64,000 nt of DNA from Lacticaseibacillus parakribbianus (lineage in GTDB: Bacteria; Bacillota; Bacilli; Lactobacillales; Lactobacillaceae). This document shows positions 8,270 to 16,863 of the stretch, piece by piece. Both the position numbers and the translations under genes were made by a program. Within the stretch, counting starts at the first letter, position 1; every line of letters starts with the position of its first letter. The stretch is taken from assembly GCF_025490915.1 (NCBI RefSeq), contig NZ_JANQBA010000001.1, forward strand, positions 62,001 through 126,000. The letters run 5' to 3'. The notes below the pieces were generated by a model. It ran no database searches. It worked only from the letters and a program-made list of their open reading frames with translations, and was not told where the DNA came from.

Positions 8270-9253
8270 ATGCTAGACGCGCTCATCATTCAATTCTTCT
8301 CGGCCACGCCGCGGCGGCCGACCGCGGTTTACCTGCTGCTAATCGGGAAGAAAACCATCTCGGTGCTGTTTGCGGCGCTGCAGCACGACCAGCTGCAGTG
8401 GCTTCAGCTCTACCCTACGCTGGCCCGGACCGATTTTCAAGCCGCGGTCGCCCGGCTGCTGGCCCAAGGTGCCTTGCAAAAGACCGATTCGGGGCTGGTG
8501 CTGGCGCGACCGGCAGTGCAGACGGCGGCCCAGCGCGAGCTGCCGCTGCCGGCGCATTACCGCGCCGACTGGGACCTTGAGGGCTTCGGGCGGCGGCTGG
8601 TGCTGGCGGTGCAGGCGGTGTCCGAGGCCCGGTTTGGCAACCGGCGCTACCGTCCGGCAGCCGATGACTGGGCCACGCAGCAGGCGGTGCGGCGCTGGTT
8701 TCAGGATTGGCACGGCGACTGGGACAGCGTGATTGGCGAGCTGACCGCGGCCTTTGCCGCGCTGCCTCAGGCGACCGCCGATCGGTTGGCCAACCACCTG
8801 ATCGGCCACGGCTTCGTCGGCGGGGCCACCGTGGTGGGGCTTCAGGCGAGCCTGGAGTGGTGCGAGGCCCTCGGTCAACTGGCGGCCGCGCTTGCGTCGC
8901 ACCCCGAATGGCCGGCGCTTCAAGCGCTTTGGGGCGGGTCGCACAGCCTGCTGAGCGCCAGCAATCAGGCGGCCTGCGAGCTGGCCGCCGCCGGGGTGGC
9001 GCGGCCCGAGATCCAGGCGCGGCTGCGGCTGCGCGAAAGCACGGTCAACGAGCACCTGCTCGGCGCGACTATTCTGGGCTGGCGGCCGCCGGCGAGCCTC
9101 TTTGAACCGGCGCTTGCCGCGGCCTTTGACGCCTTGGCTCAGCCGCACGAGCAGGATTACCGAAGGCTTTTGGCGACGGTTGACGGCGCCGATTTCTTCC
9201 ACGTTCGCTTGTTTCAGATTCTACAGCTGCAAGGGAGGTGGTCCCATGCGTGA
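8270..9253 (+). CDS. ypbB: YpbB-like helix-turn-helix protein
   Basis: The 327-residue protein matches the YpbB family found directly upstream of recQ in Firmicutes. It carries a C-terminal helix-turn-helix of the HTH_40 type (AAAGVARPEIQARLRLRESTVNEHLLGATILGW, about residues 240-275). Its biochemical role is unknown; conserved pairing with recQ suggests a link to DNA repair or recombination. GGGAGG precedes the ATG at 8270, and a TATAAT at 8229-8234 may belong to its promoter, though no well-spaced -35 box is seen. It overlaps recQ by eight bases. Confidence 0.8.
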   Translation: MLDALIIQFFSATPRRPTAVYLLLIGKKTISVLFAALQHDQLQWLQLYPTLARTDFQAAVARLLAQGALQKTDSGLVLARPAVQTAAQRELPLPAHYRADWDLEGFGRRLVLAVQAVSEARFGNRRYRPAADDWATQQAVRRWFQDWHGDWDSVIGELTAAFAALPQATADRLANHLIGHGFVGGATVVGLQASLEWCEALGQLAAALASHPEWPALQALWGGSHSLLSASNQAACELAAAGVARPEIQARLRLRESTVNEHLLGATILGWRPPASLFEPALAAAFDALAQPHEQDYRRLLATVDGADFFHVRLFQILQLQGRWSHA

Positions 9254-10661
9254 GTTGCGAGAGGTGCTTCAAGAGACTTTTGGCTATCCGGACTTTCGCC
9301 CCGGCCAGCAGGCGGTGGTTGAGGCGGCCCTGGCGCATCGCGATGTGCTGGGGGTGCTCCCGACCGGCAGCGGCAAGACGCTGTGCTACCAGCTACCCAG
9401 CCGGCTGAACCCGGGGCTGGTCGTGGTGGTGTCACCGCTGTTGGCGCTGATGGCCGATCAGGTGGCGCGGCTGCAGGCCGCCGGCGACAAGCGCGTGGTT
9501 GCCCTGTCCAGCCGGCTGAGCCCCCAAGATCACGCCTGGGTGCTGGCCCACTTAGGGGAGTACCACGTGGTGTTCATGGCGCCGGAGACGCTTTTGAAAC
9601 CGGCGGTGCTGGCGAAGGTGGCGGCGCTTGGCGTTGCGCTGTTCGTGGTCGATGAGGCCCACTGCATCTCGGCGTGGGGTCCGGATTTTCGCCCGGCTTA
9701 CCTCAAGCTCGGTGGGGCCATCGCCCGGATTCGCCCGGCCAGCACCATGGCGCTGACCGCAACGGCGCCGCGGCGCGTTCAGCAAGACATTGTGCAGGGG
9801 CTTGGGCTGCGCGACCCGGTCTTGGCCGTCGCGTCGGTCGATCGGCCCAACGTTTTTTTGGGCGTCGAGCAGGTGGCTGACCCCACCGCCAAGCGCCGGC
9901 GGCTGCTGGCGCTGGTGGCGGCCGTCGCCGGGCCGACCATTGTGTATTTTGACAGCAAGGCCCAGGCCGAGGCGACAAGCGCCGCCTTGGTGGCGGCCGG
10001 GGTCAAGGCCGCGTACTACCACGCGGGGCTTAACCCGGAGCAGCGTGACTTGATTCAACACCAGTTCATGGGCGATCGCATGCGCGTGATCTGCGCCACC
10101 AGCGCCTTTGGCATGGGTATCGACAAGAACGACGTGCGGCTGGTGGTGTACACGCACGTGCCGGAGTCGCTTGAGGCGTACTCACAAGGCATCGGTCGCG
10201 CCGGCCGCGACGGGGGCCTGGCGGTCAGCGTCGTGCTGGTGGCGCCGGGGGATCTGGCCCGGGCCGCCCAGTTCGCCGGCAGTCTGCCGGAGGCCGGGGT
10301 GATTCACACCGTCTTCAAGCACCCGGATGCCTACCAGGATTTCGACGATCCGCAGGTCAGCCTGATTCTGGCCTACATCAAGGCCGGCTTCGACGAGGCG
10401 GCGGTGACGCAGCGCTTGGCGGCGCGGCTGACCGAACGGGGCCAGGCGAGTGCGGCGATGGCCGCGTTTTTGACCACCACCGGCTGCCACCGCGCGGCGC
10501 TGGTCGCGCATTTTGACGCCCCGGCCGTGGCCCATCACGCCCTTTGCTGCGGCCCCGTGACGCCTGCGGTGCTGCAGCAGGTGGCGCCGAGCGCATCGCC
10601 TTTGCCACAGCCGAGTGCCTGGCGGGAAATATTTGCCAATATCTTTAGAATCAAGCCTTAG
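9246..10661 (+). CDS. recQ: ATP-dependent DNA helicase RecQ (short form)
   Basis: The 471-residue superfamily 2 helicase has motif I GVLPTGSGKTLCYQLP, motif II VVDEAHCISAWG, motif III ALTATAP, a helicase C domain (IVYFDSK to SQGIGRAGRDG) and a short C-terminal zinc-binding-like region. It lacks the HRDC domain of longer RecQ proteins, like the small Bacillus RecQ partner of YpbB. The aromatic-rich loop reads SAWGPDFRP, whereas SQWGHDFRP is usual. The internal ATG at 9246, after GGGAGG, is the start; the longer frame from 9102 lies within ypbB. Confidence 0.9.
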   Translation: MRELREVLQETFGYPDFRPGQQAVVEAALAHRDVLGVLPTGSGKTLCYQLPSRLNPGLVVVVSPLLALMADQVARLQAAGDKRVVALSSRLSPQDHAWVLAHLGEYHVVFMAPETLLKPAVLAKVAALGVALFVVDEAHCISAWGPDFRPAYLKLGGAIARIRPASTMALTATAPRRVQQDIVQGLGLRDPVLAVASVDRPNVFLGVEQVADPTAKRRRLLALVAAVAGPTIVYFDSKAQAEATSAALVAAGVKAAYYHAGLNPEQRDLIQHQFMGDRMRVICATSAFGMGIDKNDVRLVVYTHVPESLEAYSQGIGRAGRDGGLAVSVVLVAPGDLARAAQFAGSLPEAGVIHTVFKHPDAYQDFDDPQVSLILAYIKAGFDEAAVTQRLAARLTERGQASAAMAAFLTTTGCHRAALVAHFDAPAVAHHALCCGPVTPAVLQQVAPSASPLPQPSAWREIFANIFRIKP

Positions 10662-10686
10662 TCACCGGGGCCTTCTATGTTACAAT
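10658..10686 (+). promoter_or_regulatory. Putative promoter for the LysM gene
   Basis: TTAGTC (10658-10663) and TACAAT (10681-10686) are separated by 17 bases. The -35 match is weak. Confidence 0.45.
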
Positions 10687-10713
10687 GGTGAAAGCTGAGT
10701 AAGGAGGATCGTT

Positions 10714-11328
10714 ATGCCCAAAAAACAAGAAGACCCACAATCTAACGACCCAACCAAACCGTGGGCTAAGAAGTTCGAAGACGACCGCGACGACGACGGC
10801 AACCTGTCGCGTGTCGCCACGCGCCAAAAGCACCACGGCACCACGGTATTGACCTACGTGGTTTGGATCTTGATCGCCGCCTTCGTGATCGTACCGATCA
10901 CGATTTCCGCGATTTCACAGAATTCATCGGGCTCGGGCAACGACTCGATGCACATCACCGTGGAAAGCTCGTCCAAGGCGACCACGTCAAGCAAGCAGAA
11001 GACTAAGAAAAAGGCCAGCTCGAGCAAAAGCGCCAGCAGCAAGCCGGCAAGCACCAGCAGCAGCAAGCCGGCCAGCTCGAGTAGCAGTGTTGCCGCAAGC
11101 TCAAGCCAAAGCGCCAGCAGCGTCGCCGAAAGCTCTAGCTCGGCCGCAAGCACCAGCACCAGCAGTGCGACCAGCTCGAGCTCAACCACCGCTTCCGGGA
11201 GCTACACGGTGCAGGCGGGGGACAACCCTTACCGCATCGCCAAGAACCACGGCATGACGCTGGCTGAGTTCTACGCGCTCAACGGCCAGGGAACGCTGGT
11301 CCCGGGCCAGTCGGTCAAAGTTAAGTGA
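10714..11328 (+). CDS. LysM-domain membrane-anchored surface protein (SAG1386/EF1546 family)
   Basis: The 204-residue protein has a cytoplasmic N-terminus of about 45 residues, one membrane helix (TVLTYVVWILIAAFVIVPITI), a long Ser/Ala/Lys low-complexity wall-spanning linker (about 75-155) and a C-terminal LysM domain (SYTVQAGDNPYRIAKNHGMTLAEFYALNG). LysM binds peptidoglycan GlcNAc. The layout matches the SAG1386/EF1546 family and YpbE of Bacillus, which also lies near recQ. AAGGAGG precedes the ATG. The exact role in the envelope is unknown. Confidence 0.88.
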   Translation: MPKKQEDPQSNDPTKPWAKKFEDDRDDDGNLSRVATRQKHHGTTVLTYVVWILIAAFVIVPITISAISQNSSGSGNDSMHITVESSSKATTSSKQKTKKKASSSKSASSKPASTSSSKPASSSSSVAASSSQSASSVAESSSSAASTSTSSATSSSSTTASGSYTVQAGDNPYRIAKNHGMTLAEFYALNGQGTLVPGQSVKVK

Positions 11329-11336
11329 GCCAAAAG

Positions 11337-11361
11337 TTGAGCCGGGAACGGCTCAATTTTT
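11337..11361 (+). terminator. Rho-independent terminator
   Basis: TTGAGCCG and CGGCTCAA pair around a GGAA loop, followed by TTTTT, eight bases after the LysM stop codon. The cmk start is 30 bases further on, so cmk may be read by partial read-through. Confidence 0.88.
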
Positions 11362-11390
11362 GTGCCAAGCACGAAAGGGAGAATTGTGAG

Positions 11391-12065
11391 ATGCAAATTG
11401 CAATCGACGGGCCTGCGGGTTCCGGGAAAAGCACCATCGCCAAGCTGGTCGCCTCAAAGCTGGGCTTCATCTACTGTGACACCGGCGCGATGTACCGCAC
11501 GGCCACGGTGATGGCCACGCGCCTGGGGCTTGATTACGGCGACGAGGCCGCGATCATGGCCCACCTCAAGGACCTGACCATCACCTTCAAGCCGACGCCG
11601 GACGGCCAGCTGGTTTTCATGGACGGAGAGGACGTGACGCTGGCAATTCGCGAGCCGATCACGACCAACAACGTCAGCCAGGTGTCAGCGCTGCCGCAGG
11701 TTCGCACCGAAATGGTGGCGCGGCAGCGAGCGATCGCCGAGTCCGAAGACATCGTGATGGATGGCCGCGACATCGGGACCACGGTGTTGCCACACGCCGA
11801 ACTCAAGATTTTCATGGTGGCCAGCGTGGCGGAACGCGCCAAGCGCCGCCACAAGGAAAACGTTGAAAAAGGCATCGACACGCCGCTTGACGTGCTGGAA
11901 CGCGAAATTCAAGAGCGCGACCGCAAGGACTCCACGCGGGCCATCAGCCCGTTGCGCGAGGCCGCAGACGCGGTGCGAATCGACTCCAGCGCGATGACCA
12001 TCGACGAAGAGGTGGCGGAGATCCTGAAACTCGCCGCAGAAAAACGTCGCGAGCAACGCAAATAA
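11391..12065 (+). CDS. cmk: Cytidylate kinase
   Basis: The 224-residue kinase has the P-loop IDGPAGSGKSTIAK, the CMP-binding region (YCDTGAMYRTAT, MDGRDIGTTVLP) and the lid region with RAKRRHKE. It phosphorylates CMP and dCMP. The ATG at 11391 follows AAAGGGAG; the longer frame would start inside the upstream terminator. cmk-rpsA-der is a standard Firmicute order. Confidence 0.95.
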   Translation: MQIAIDGPAGSGKSTIAKLVASKLGFIYCDTGAMYRTATVMATRLGLDYGDEAAIMAHLKDLTITFKPTPDGQLVFMDGEDVTLAIREPITTNNVSQVSALPQVRTEMVARQRAIAESEDIVMDGRDIGTTVLPHAELKIFMVASVAERAKRRHKENVEKGIDTPLDVLEREIQERDRKDSTRAISPLREAADAVRIDSSAMTIDEEVAEILKLAAEKRREQRK

Positions 12066-12067
12066 AG

Positions 12068-12097
12068 TTGGTAATTTCCGGCTGTGTTAGGTACAAT
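12068..12097 (+). promoter_or_regulatory. Promoter of rpsA
   Basis: TTGGTA (12068-12073) and TACAAT (12092-12097) are separated by 18 bases, starting just after the cmk stop. Confidence 0.75.
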
Positions 12098-12135
12098 AGA
12101 CTTTGTATGACAGTCGTATAGGAGGATTTTTTGGC

Positions 12136-13413
12136 ATGAGTGAAAACACTGCAGCAAACGAGAACGCCCAAACGATGGCGGACGCCTTGAAAGAGGTCGA
12201 AACCGTCCACATTGGGGACACCGTAAAAGGTGAAGTATTAGCCGTTGAGGACAAGCAACTGATCGTTGGGATCGAGGGCACCGGGGTTGAAGGTGTCGTT
12301 CCTCTGAAAGAATTATCTGCTCAGCCAGTCGATGACATTCGGGCAGTTGCTAAAGTCGGCGACGAGATCGACCTGGTCGTGATTTCCACGATCGGCAAGG
12401 ACAAGGAGAACGGGCAGTACCTGCTTTCCAAGAAGCGCCTTGAAGCACAAAAGATCTGGAAGGACATCCAGGCCAAGCAGGAAGCCGGCGAGACCATCAC
12501 CGCGCCAGTTTCCTCCGTCGTTAAGGGCGGCCTGGTTGTCAGCGCCGGGGTGCGTGGCTTCGTGCCTGCCTCCATGGTGGCCGACCACTTCGTCGAAGAC
12601 CTGTCCCAGTACAAGGGCCAGACGCTGGAATTCAAGATTGTTGAAGTTGAGCCTAACGACAACCGTCTGATTCTTTCCCACCGTGCCATTGTTGAAGCCA
12701 ACAAGAAGGAAGCCCGTCAGGAAATCTTCGCGAAGATTCAGCCTGGCGACGTGGTCGAGGGCAAGGTTGCCCGTCTGACCAACTTCGGTGCCTTCGTTGA
12801 CCTCGGCGGCGTTGACGGTCTGGTTCACGTGTCCGAAATCGCCTTTGACCACGTTGACAAGCCAAGCGACGTGCTCAAGGTCGGCCAAGACGTCAAGGTC
12901 AAAGTCCTTGCCGTTGACCCGGATCGCGACCGCATCTCCCTGTCCATCAAGGCAACCCTGCCACAGCCTTGGGATGACATCGAAGACCGTGTCCCAGAAG
13001 GCGCCGTTCTCACCGGGACCGTGCGTCGTCTGACGTCCTTCGGTGCGTTCGTCGAAGTGTTCCCTGGCGTTGAAGGCCTGGTTCACATCTCCCAGATTTC
13101 CCACGAACACATCGGCACGCCGAACGAAGTGCTCAAGGAAGGCCAATCTGTTGACGTCAAGGTTCTGTCCGTCGACCCAGAGCAGCACCGTCTGGCCCTG
13201 TCGATCAAGGCACTGCAGGAGCGTCCGGAAGGCATGAGCGAAGAGCGTCCTAGCCGTGGTAACAACAACCGCGGCAACGGCGATCGTCCTCGTCGCAACA
13301 ACCGTCGTGAAGAACACACCGCCATCCCGGCTGAATACCAGCAGGATGATTCCGGCTTCTCCATGAGCGATCTGCTTGGCGACGCCCTCAAGGACTTCAA
13401 CAACAAAGACTAA
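12136..13413 (+). CDS. rpsA: Ribosomal protein S1 homologue (four S1 domains)
   Basis: The 425-residue protein has four consecutive S1 OB folds (about 25-100, 110-185, 195-270 and 280-355) with repeated landmarks such as GKVARLTNFGAFVDLGGVDGLVHVSE and GTVRRLTSFGAFVEVFPGVEGLVHIS. A Gly/Asn/Arg-rich linker (SRGNNNRGNGDRPRRNNRR) and an acidic tail follow. Gram-positive S1-like proteins bind mRNA and the ribosome. The start is ATG 12136 with GGAGG at 12121-12125. Codons are biased (CGT, GTT, TCC) compared with its CGC/AGC-rich neighbours, as expected for a highly expressed gene. Confidence 0.93.
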   Translation: MSENTAANENAQTMADALKEVETVHIGDTVKGEVLAVEDKQLIVGIEGTGVEGVVPLKELSAQPVDDIRAVAKVGDEIDLVVISTIGKDKENGQYLLSKKRLEAQKIWKDIQAKQEAGETITAPVSSVVKGGLVVSAGVRGFVPASMVADHFVEDLSQYKGQTLEFKIVEVEPNDNRLILSHRAIVEANKKEARQEIFAKIQPGDVVEGKVARLTNFGAFVDLGGVDGLVHVSEIAFDHVDKPSDVLKVGQDVKVKVLAVDPDRDRISLSIKATLPQPWDDIEDRVPEGAVLTGTVRRLTSFGAFVEVFPGVEGLVHISQISHEHIGTPNEVLKEGQSVDVKVLSVDPEQHRLALSIKALQERPEGMSEERPSRGNNNRGNGDRPRRNNRREEHTAIPAEYQQDDSGFSMSDLLGDALKDFNNKD

Positions 13414-13427
13414 GCTTTGACCTCTGG

Positions 13428-13454
13428 CGGGGGCGTGACGGCGGTCACGCCCTC
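13428..13454 (+). terminator. Hairpin, weak terminator
   Basis: GGGGCGTGAC pairs with GTCACGCCC 15 bases after the rpsA stop. The following tract (GTTGTTGTG) is a poor T-run, so termination may be partial. Confidence 0.55.
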
Positions 13455-13499
13455 GTTGTTGTGTCTTGGCAGTTTTTTCAAAACGCGTTCCCGATCGCT

Positions 13500-13549
13500 G
13501 CGTGCAGTGGGAGACGCAAGCCTTGGCTCGTTCAACGAGCCCTGCACGC
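13500..13549 (+). promoter_or_regulatory. Structured leader just upstream of der
   Basis: GCGTGCAG (13500-13507) pairs perfectly with CTGCACGC (13542-13549) and encloses a second perfect hairpin, GGCTCG (13525-13530) with CGAGCC (13536-13541). The outer helix ends four bases before the ribosome binding site AAAGGAAG, so it could influence translation of der. No known element is recognised. Confidence 0.5.
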
Positions 13550-13567
13550 ATGAAAGGAAGTGACGCA

Positions 13568-14878
13568 ATGGTACTGCCAACATTAGCCATCGTCGGCCGT
13601 CCGAACGTCGGCAAGTCGACCATCTTCAACCGGATTCTCGGCGAACGGGTGTCGATTGTCGAAGACACTCCGGGGGTCACCCGCGACCGGATTTACGGCA
13701 AGGCGGAATGGCTGGGCAAGGAGTTCGCCTTGATCGATACCGGTGGGATCGACATGGGCGATCAGCCGTTTTTGACCCAGATCACCCAGCAGGCCGAAGT
13801 CGCCATCGACGAGGCCGACGTGATTCTGTTTTTGACCAGCGTCGAGGCCGGGGTCACCGAGGCCGACGAGAAGGTTGCCCAGATCCTGTATCGTGCGGAC
13901 AAGCCGGTGGTGCTGGCCGTCAACAAGGTCGACAACCCGGAACGCCGCAACGACATCTACGACTTCTACTCGCTGGGGTTCGGCGAGCCGTACCCGCTGT
14001 CCGGGACCCATGGCATCGGCCTGGGTGATGCGCTGGACGCGGTGTTCGCCGCGTTCCCGGACGAAGGGACGGACGTCGAGGACGACAGCATCAAGTTCTC
14101 GTTCATCGGCCGGCCCAACGTCGGCAAGTCCAGCCTAGTCAACGCGATTCTCGGCACCGAGCGGGTGATCGTGTCCGACATCGAAGGCACCACGCGCGAT
14201 GCGATCGACACCAAGTTCGAACACGGTGGCCAGGAGTTCACGATGATCGACACCGCCGGCATTCGCAAGCGCGGCAAGGTCTACGAAAGCACGGAGAAGT
14301 ACGCCGTGATGCGGGCCCTTCGCGCGATCGACCGCTCGGATGTCGTCTTGGTCGTGCTCAACGCTGAGGAAGGCATTCGCGAGCAGGACAAAAAGGTCGC
14401 AGGCTACGCCCACGAGGCCGGCCGCGGCGTGATCATCGTGGTCAACAAGTGGGACACGCTCAAGGAAAAGGATAACCACACCCTTCAGGAGTTCGAGGCC
14501 CACATTCGCGCCGAATTCCAGTACCTGGACTACGCGCCGATCGTGTTCGTCTCGGCCAAGACCAAGCAGCGCCTTCGCAACCTGCCAGCGATGATCGAGA
14601 CAGTTTCTGAAAACCAGAACCGGCGCATCCAAAGCGCGGTGCTCAACGACGTGTTGATGGACGCCTTGGCGGTCACGCCGACGCCGACGATAAATGGCAA
14701 GCGCTTGAGAATCTACTACATGACCCAAGTGGCAGTAAAACCGCCTACCTTCGTGGTTTTCGTGAACGATCCGGACCTGCTGCACTTCTCTTATGAGCGT
14801 TTTCTCATCAATCAGCTCCGCAAGACCTTCGACTTCGAGGGGACGCCGATTCACTTGCTGGCTCGCAGTCGCAAATAG
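13568..14878 (+). CDS. der: Ribosome-assembly GTPase Der (EngA)
   Basis: The 436-residue protein has two tandem GTPase domains, each starting GRPNVGKS (about residues 9 and 185), with G3 motifs DTGG and DTAG and G4 motifs NKVD and NKWD. A C-terminal KH-like domain follows ([22 protein letters not shown]). Der is needed for late 50S subunit maturation. The ATG at 13568 with AAAGGAAG upstream is chosen over longer in-frame starts that run through the leader hairpins. Confidence 0.96.
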   Translation: MVLPTLAIVGRPNVGKSTIFNRILGERVSIVEDTPGVTRDRIYGKAEWLGKEFALIDTGGIDMGDQPFLTQITQQAEVAIDEADVILFLTSVEAGVTEADEKVAQILYRADKPVVLAVNKVDNPERRNDIYDFYSLGFGEPYPLSGTHGIGLGDALDAVFAAFPDEGTDVEDDSIKFSFIGRPNVGKSSLVNAILGTERVIVSDIEGTTRDAIDTKFEHGGQEFTMIDTAGIRKRGKVYESTEKYAVMRALRAIDRSDVVLVVLNAEEGIREQDKKVAGYAHEAGRGVIIVVNKWDTLKEKDNHTLQEFEAHIRAEFQYLDYAPIVFVSAKTKQRLRNLPAMIETVSENQNRRIQSAVLNDVLMDALAVTPTPTINGKRLRIYYMTQVAVKPPTFVVFVNDPDLLHFSYERFLINQLRKTFDFEGTPIHLLARSRK

Positions 14879-14967
14879 GCGTCGCGCCGGGGTTTGGCCG
14901 CGGTCGCAACTTTTCAATCGAATTTTTCAACGGGTTGCGATTCAACGCTAAATTTTAGCCAAAAAGG

Positions 14968-14996
14968 TTGATACGGCGGGGTTTGTGTGATAAATT
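14968..14996 (+). promoter_or_regulatory. Promoter of hup
   Basis: TTGATA (14968-14973) and TAAATT (14991-14996) are separated by 17 bases. They lie in a locally AT-rich intergenic stretch of 224 bases that otherwise holds no feature. Confidence 0.6.
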
Positions 14997-15102
14997 TAGG
15001 ATTGAAATAGTGATACGGGTTTATCATTGTTTCCTCATTCTTGGGGAATCCCCGAATGGGTCGTTTGGGCTTCGGCCTAAATAAATACGGAGGTGAAAGA
15101 TC

Positions 15103-15378
15103 ATGGCAAACAAAGCAGAATTGATCGAAAGCGTTTCTGGTACGACTGGCTTGACCAAGAAGGATGCGACTGCCGCTGTTGATGCAGTGTTCAGTTCCAT
15201 TCAAGACGCTCTGGCAAAGGGCGACAAGGTTCAACTGATCGGCTTTGGTAACTTCGAAGTTCGCGAACGCGCTGCTCGCAAGGGCCGCAACCCGCAAACT
15301 GGTGCAGAAATTGAGATCCCAGCATCGAAAGTTCCTGCATTCAAGCCAGGTAAGGCACTCAAGGACGCTGTCAAGTAG
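15103..15378 (+). CDS. hup: DNA-binding protein HU
   Basis: The 91-residue protein is a complete HU: helical N-terminus ([29 protein letters not shown]), [28 protein letters not shown] and the DNA-clamping arm ([25 protein letters not shown]). It bends and compacts DNA as a dimer. GGAGG precedes the ATG. Codon choice is less GC-rich than that of its neighbours, as for other very abundant proteins. Confidence 0.97.
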   Translation: MANKAELIESVSGTTGLTKKDATAAVDAVFSSIQDALAKGDKVQLIGFGNFEVRERAARKGRNPQTGAEIEIPASKVPAFKPGKALKDAVK

Positions 15379-15404
15379 TCTCTTGAACCTACTGGGGCAT
15401 AAGG

Positions 15405-15431
15405 GGCCGAGTTTTTACTCGGCCTTTTTTT
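15405..15431 (+). terminator. Rho-independent terminator of hup
   Basis: GGCCGAGT and ACTCGGCC form an 8-bp stem with a 4-base loop followed by seven T residues. Confidence 0.93.
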
Positions 15432-15465
15432 GTTGCCGGACGCACACGCTCTCATGGAGGATTCG

Positions 15466-16731
15466 ATGACATATTCGCAACAAATGCTAGACGCGCTGGA
15501 GGCCGGCGACATCGCAAAGAGTCGCGAGCTGTTCCAGCAGGTGCTCAAACACGACGACGACGAGCAAAAATACAACCTCGCCGGTGAGCTTTACGCCCTG
15601 GGTTTCACGGGCCAGGCCCAGCGGCTGTACGAGGAGCTGATGGGCAAGTACCCGGACCTCGGCGACGTCAAAACGGCCCTGGCCGACATCGCCGTGGCCA
15701 ACGGCGAGCCAGACCGCGCGATCAGCCTGCTCAGCCAGATCGACCCGGCCAGCGACGACTATCCGCAGGCGCTTTTGGCCCTGGCCGATGTGTACCAGAC
15801 CCAGGGCCTGTACGAGGTCAGCGAGCAAAAGCTTCTGGCCGCCGCCCGGCTGGTGCCGGATGAACCGGTGGTGACCTTCGCGTTGGGGGAGCTGTACTTC
15901 GCCTGGGGCAAGGACGCGCTGGCCAGCGCGGCCTACGCGCAGCTGTTGAGCCAAGGCGTGGATGAGCTGGCCGGCGTCAGCATCCAGACCCGCTACGCCG
16001 CCACCTTGGCCAACCTCGGCCAGTACGAGGAGGCGGTCGCGGCCTTTGAGGAGGTCGAGGCCAGCGCCTTGGATCCCAACAGCGCCTTTCAGCTCGGCAC
16101 CCTGTACCTGGAGCTCAAGGCCCCGCAACGCGCCATCGACACGCTGTCGCGGCTGATCGACGCGGATGCCAGCTTCGCCAACGCCTACTTGCCGCTGGCC
16201 CAGGCCCAGACGCAAGCCAACCAGCTGGACGCGGCGCTGGACACGGTGCAACGCGGTCTGTTGGTCGACGACACCAATCCCGATCTATACTTGACCGGAG
16301 CCCGGCTGGCGCTGCGCGAGTCGGCGCTGGCGCTAGCCGAGCAGTACCTGACCCGGGCCCGGGCGCTTGATCCGGAGAACCAAACGGTGATGCTCGAGTG
16401 GAGCAACCTGCTGCTGGCTAAAGGGGACGATCAAGCCAACATCGATTTTTTGGAGGCCATCGACGCCACCGACGAGGTCGACCCGCAGATCTACTGGAAC
16501 CTGGCCAAGAGCTACGACCGGCTCGACAACGTGGCCAAGGCCCGGGAGAACTTCCTGTTGGCCTTCCGCAACTTCCAGGACTCGCCCGACTTTTTGCGCG
16601 AGCTGATTGACTTCTTCCAGTCGACCGGCGCCTTGCCGGAGCTCAAGGCCGCCCTGACGCGCTACCTGGCCCTGGTGCCGGACGACGACGCGATGCAGGC
16701 GCGACTCGACGAGCTGGCCGACCGCGACTAA
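15466..16731 (+). CDS. TPR-repeat protein (YpiA-like)
   Basis: The 421-residue protein is built from about ten tetratricopeptide repeats over its whole length (for example YNLAGELYALGFTGQAQRLYEELMGKYPD and VTFALGELYFAWGKDALASAAYAQLL). It has no signal peptide or membrane helix, so it is cytoplasmic and presumably binds partner proteins. The position after hup matches YpiA of Bacillus subtilis. The partner is unknown. ATGGAGG at 15454-15460 fixes the ATG at 15466. Confidence 0.85.
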   Translation: MTYSQQMLDALEAGDIAKSRELFQQVLKHDDDEQKYNLAGELYALGFTGQAQRLYEELMGKYPDLGDVKTALADIAVANGEPDRAISLLSQIDPASDDYPQALLALADVYQTQGLYEVSEQKLLAAARLVPDEPVVTFALGELYFAWGKDALASAAYAQLLSQGVDELAGVSIQTRYAATLANLGQYEEAVAAFEEVEASALDPNSAFQLGTLYLELKAPQRAIDTLSRLIDADASFANAYLPLAQAQTQANQLDAALDTVQRGLLVDDTNPDLYLTGARLALRESALALAEQYLTRARALDPENQTVMLEWSNLLLAKGDDQANIDFLEAIDATDEVDPQIYWNLAKSYDRLDNVAKARENFLLAFRNFQDSPDFLRELIDFFQSTGALPELKAALTRYLALVPDDDAMQARLDELADRD

Positions 16732-16770
16732 GCAACTCAAAGCGCTGCGGCGGCCGGCCGCAGGCACGAT

Positions 16771-16815
16771 GAACAGCCCTTCACGCCACCACTTAGGTCG
16801 CGCGAAGGGCTGTTC
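16771..16815. terminator. Bidirectional hairpin between convergent genes
   Basis: GAACAGCCCTTC (16771-16782) pairs perfectly with GAAGGGCTGTTC (16804-16815), followed by TTGTT. It lies between the TPR gene and cca, which face each other. Confidence 0.75.
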
Positions 16816-16863
16816 TTGTTCATGCGTTCGTTGTAAGACTAATGTTCATAAGAGCTCAAATGA

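Noticed and set aside
12313-13680. Minus-strand open frame of 455 codons opposite rpsA
   Set aside because: It is a shadow of rpsA and the start of der, with no ribosome binding site. GC-rich codons in the real genes leave the opposite strand open.
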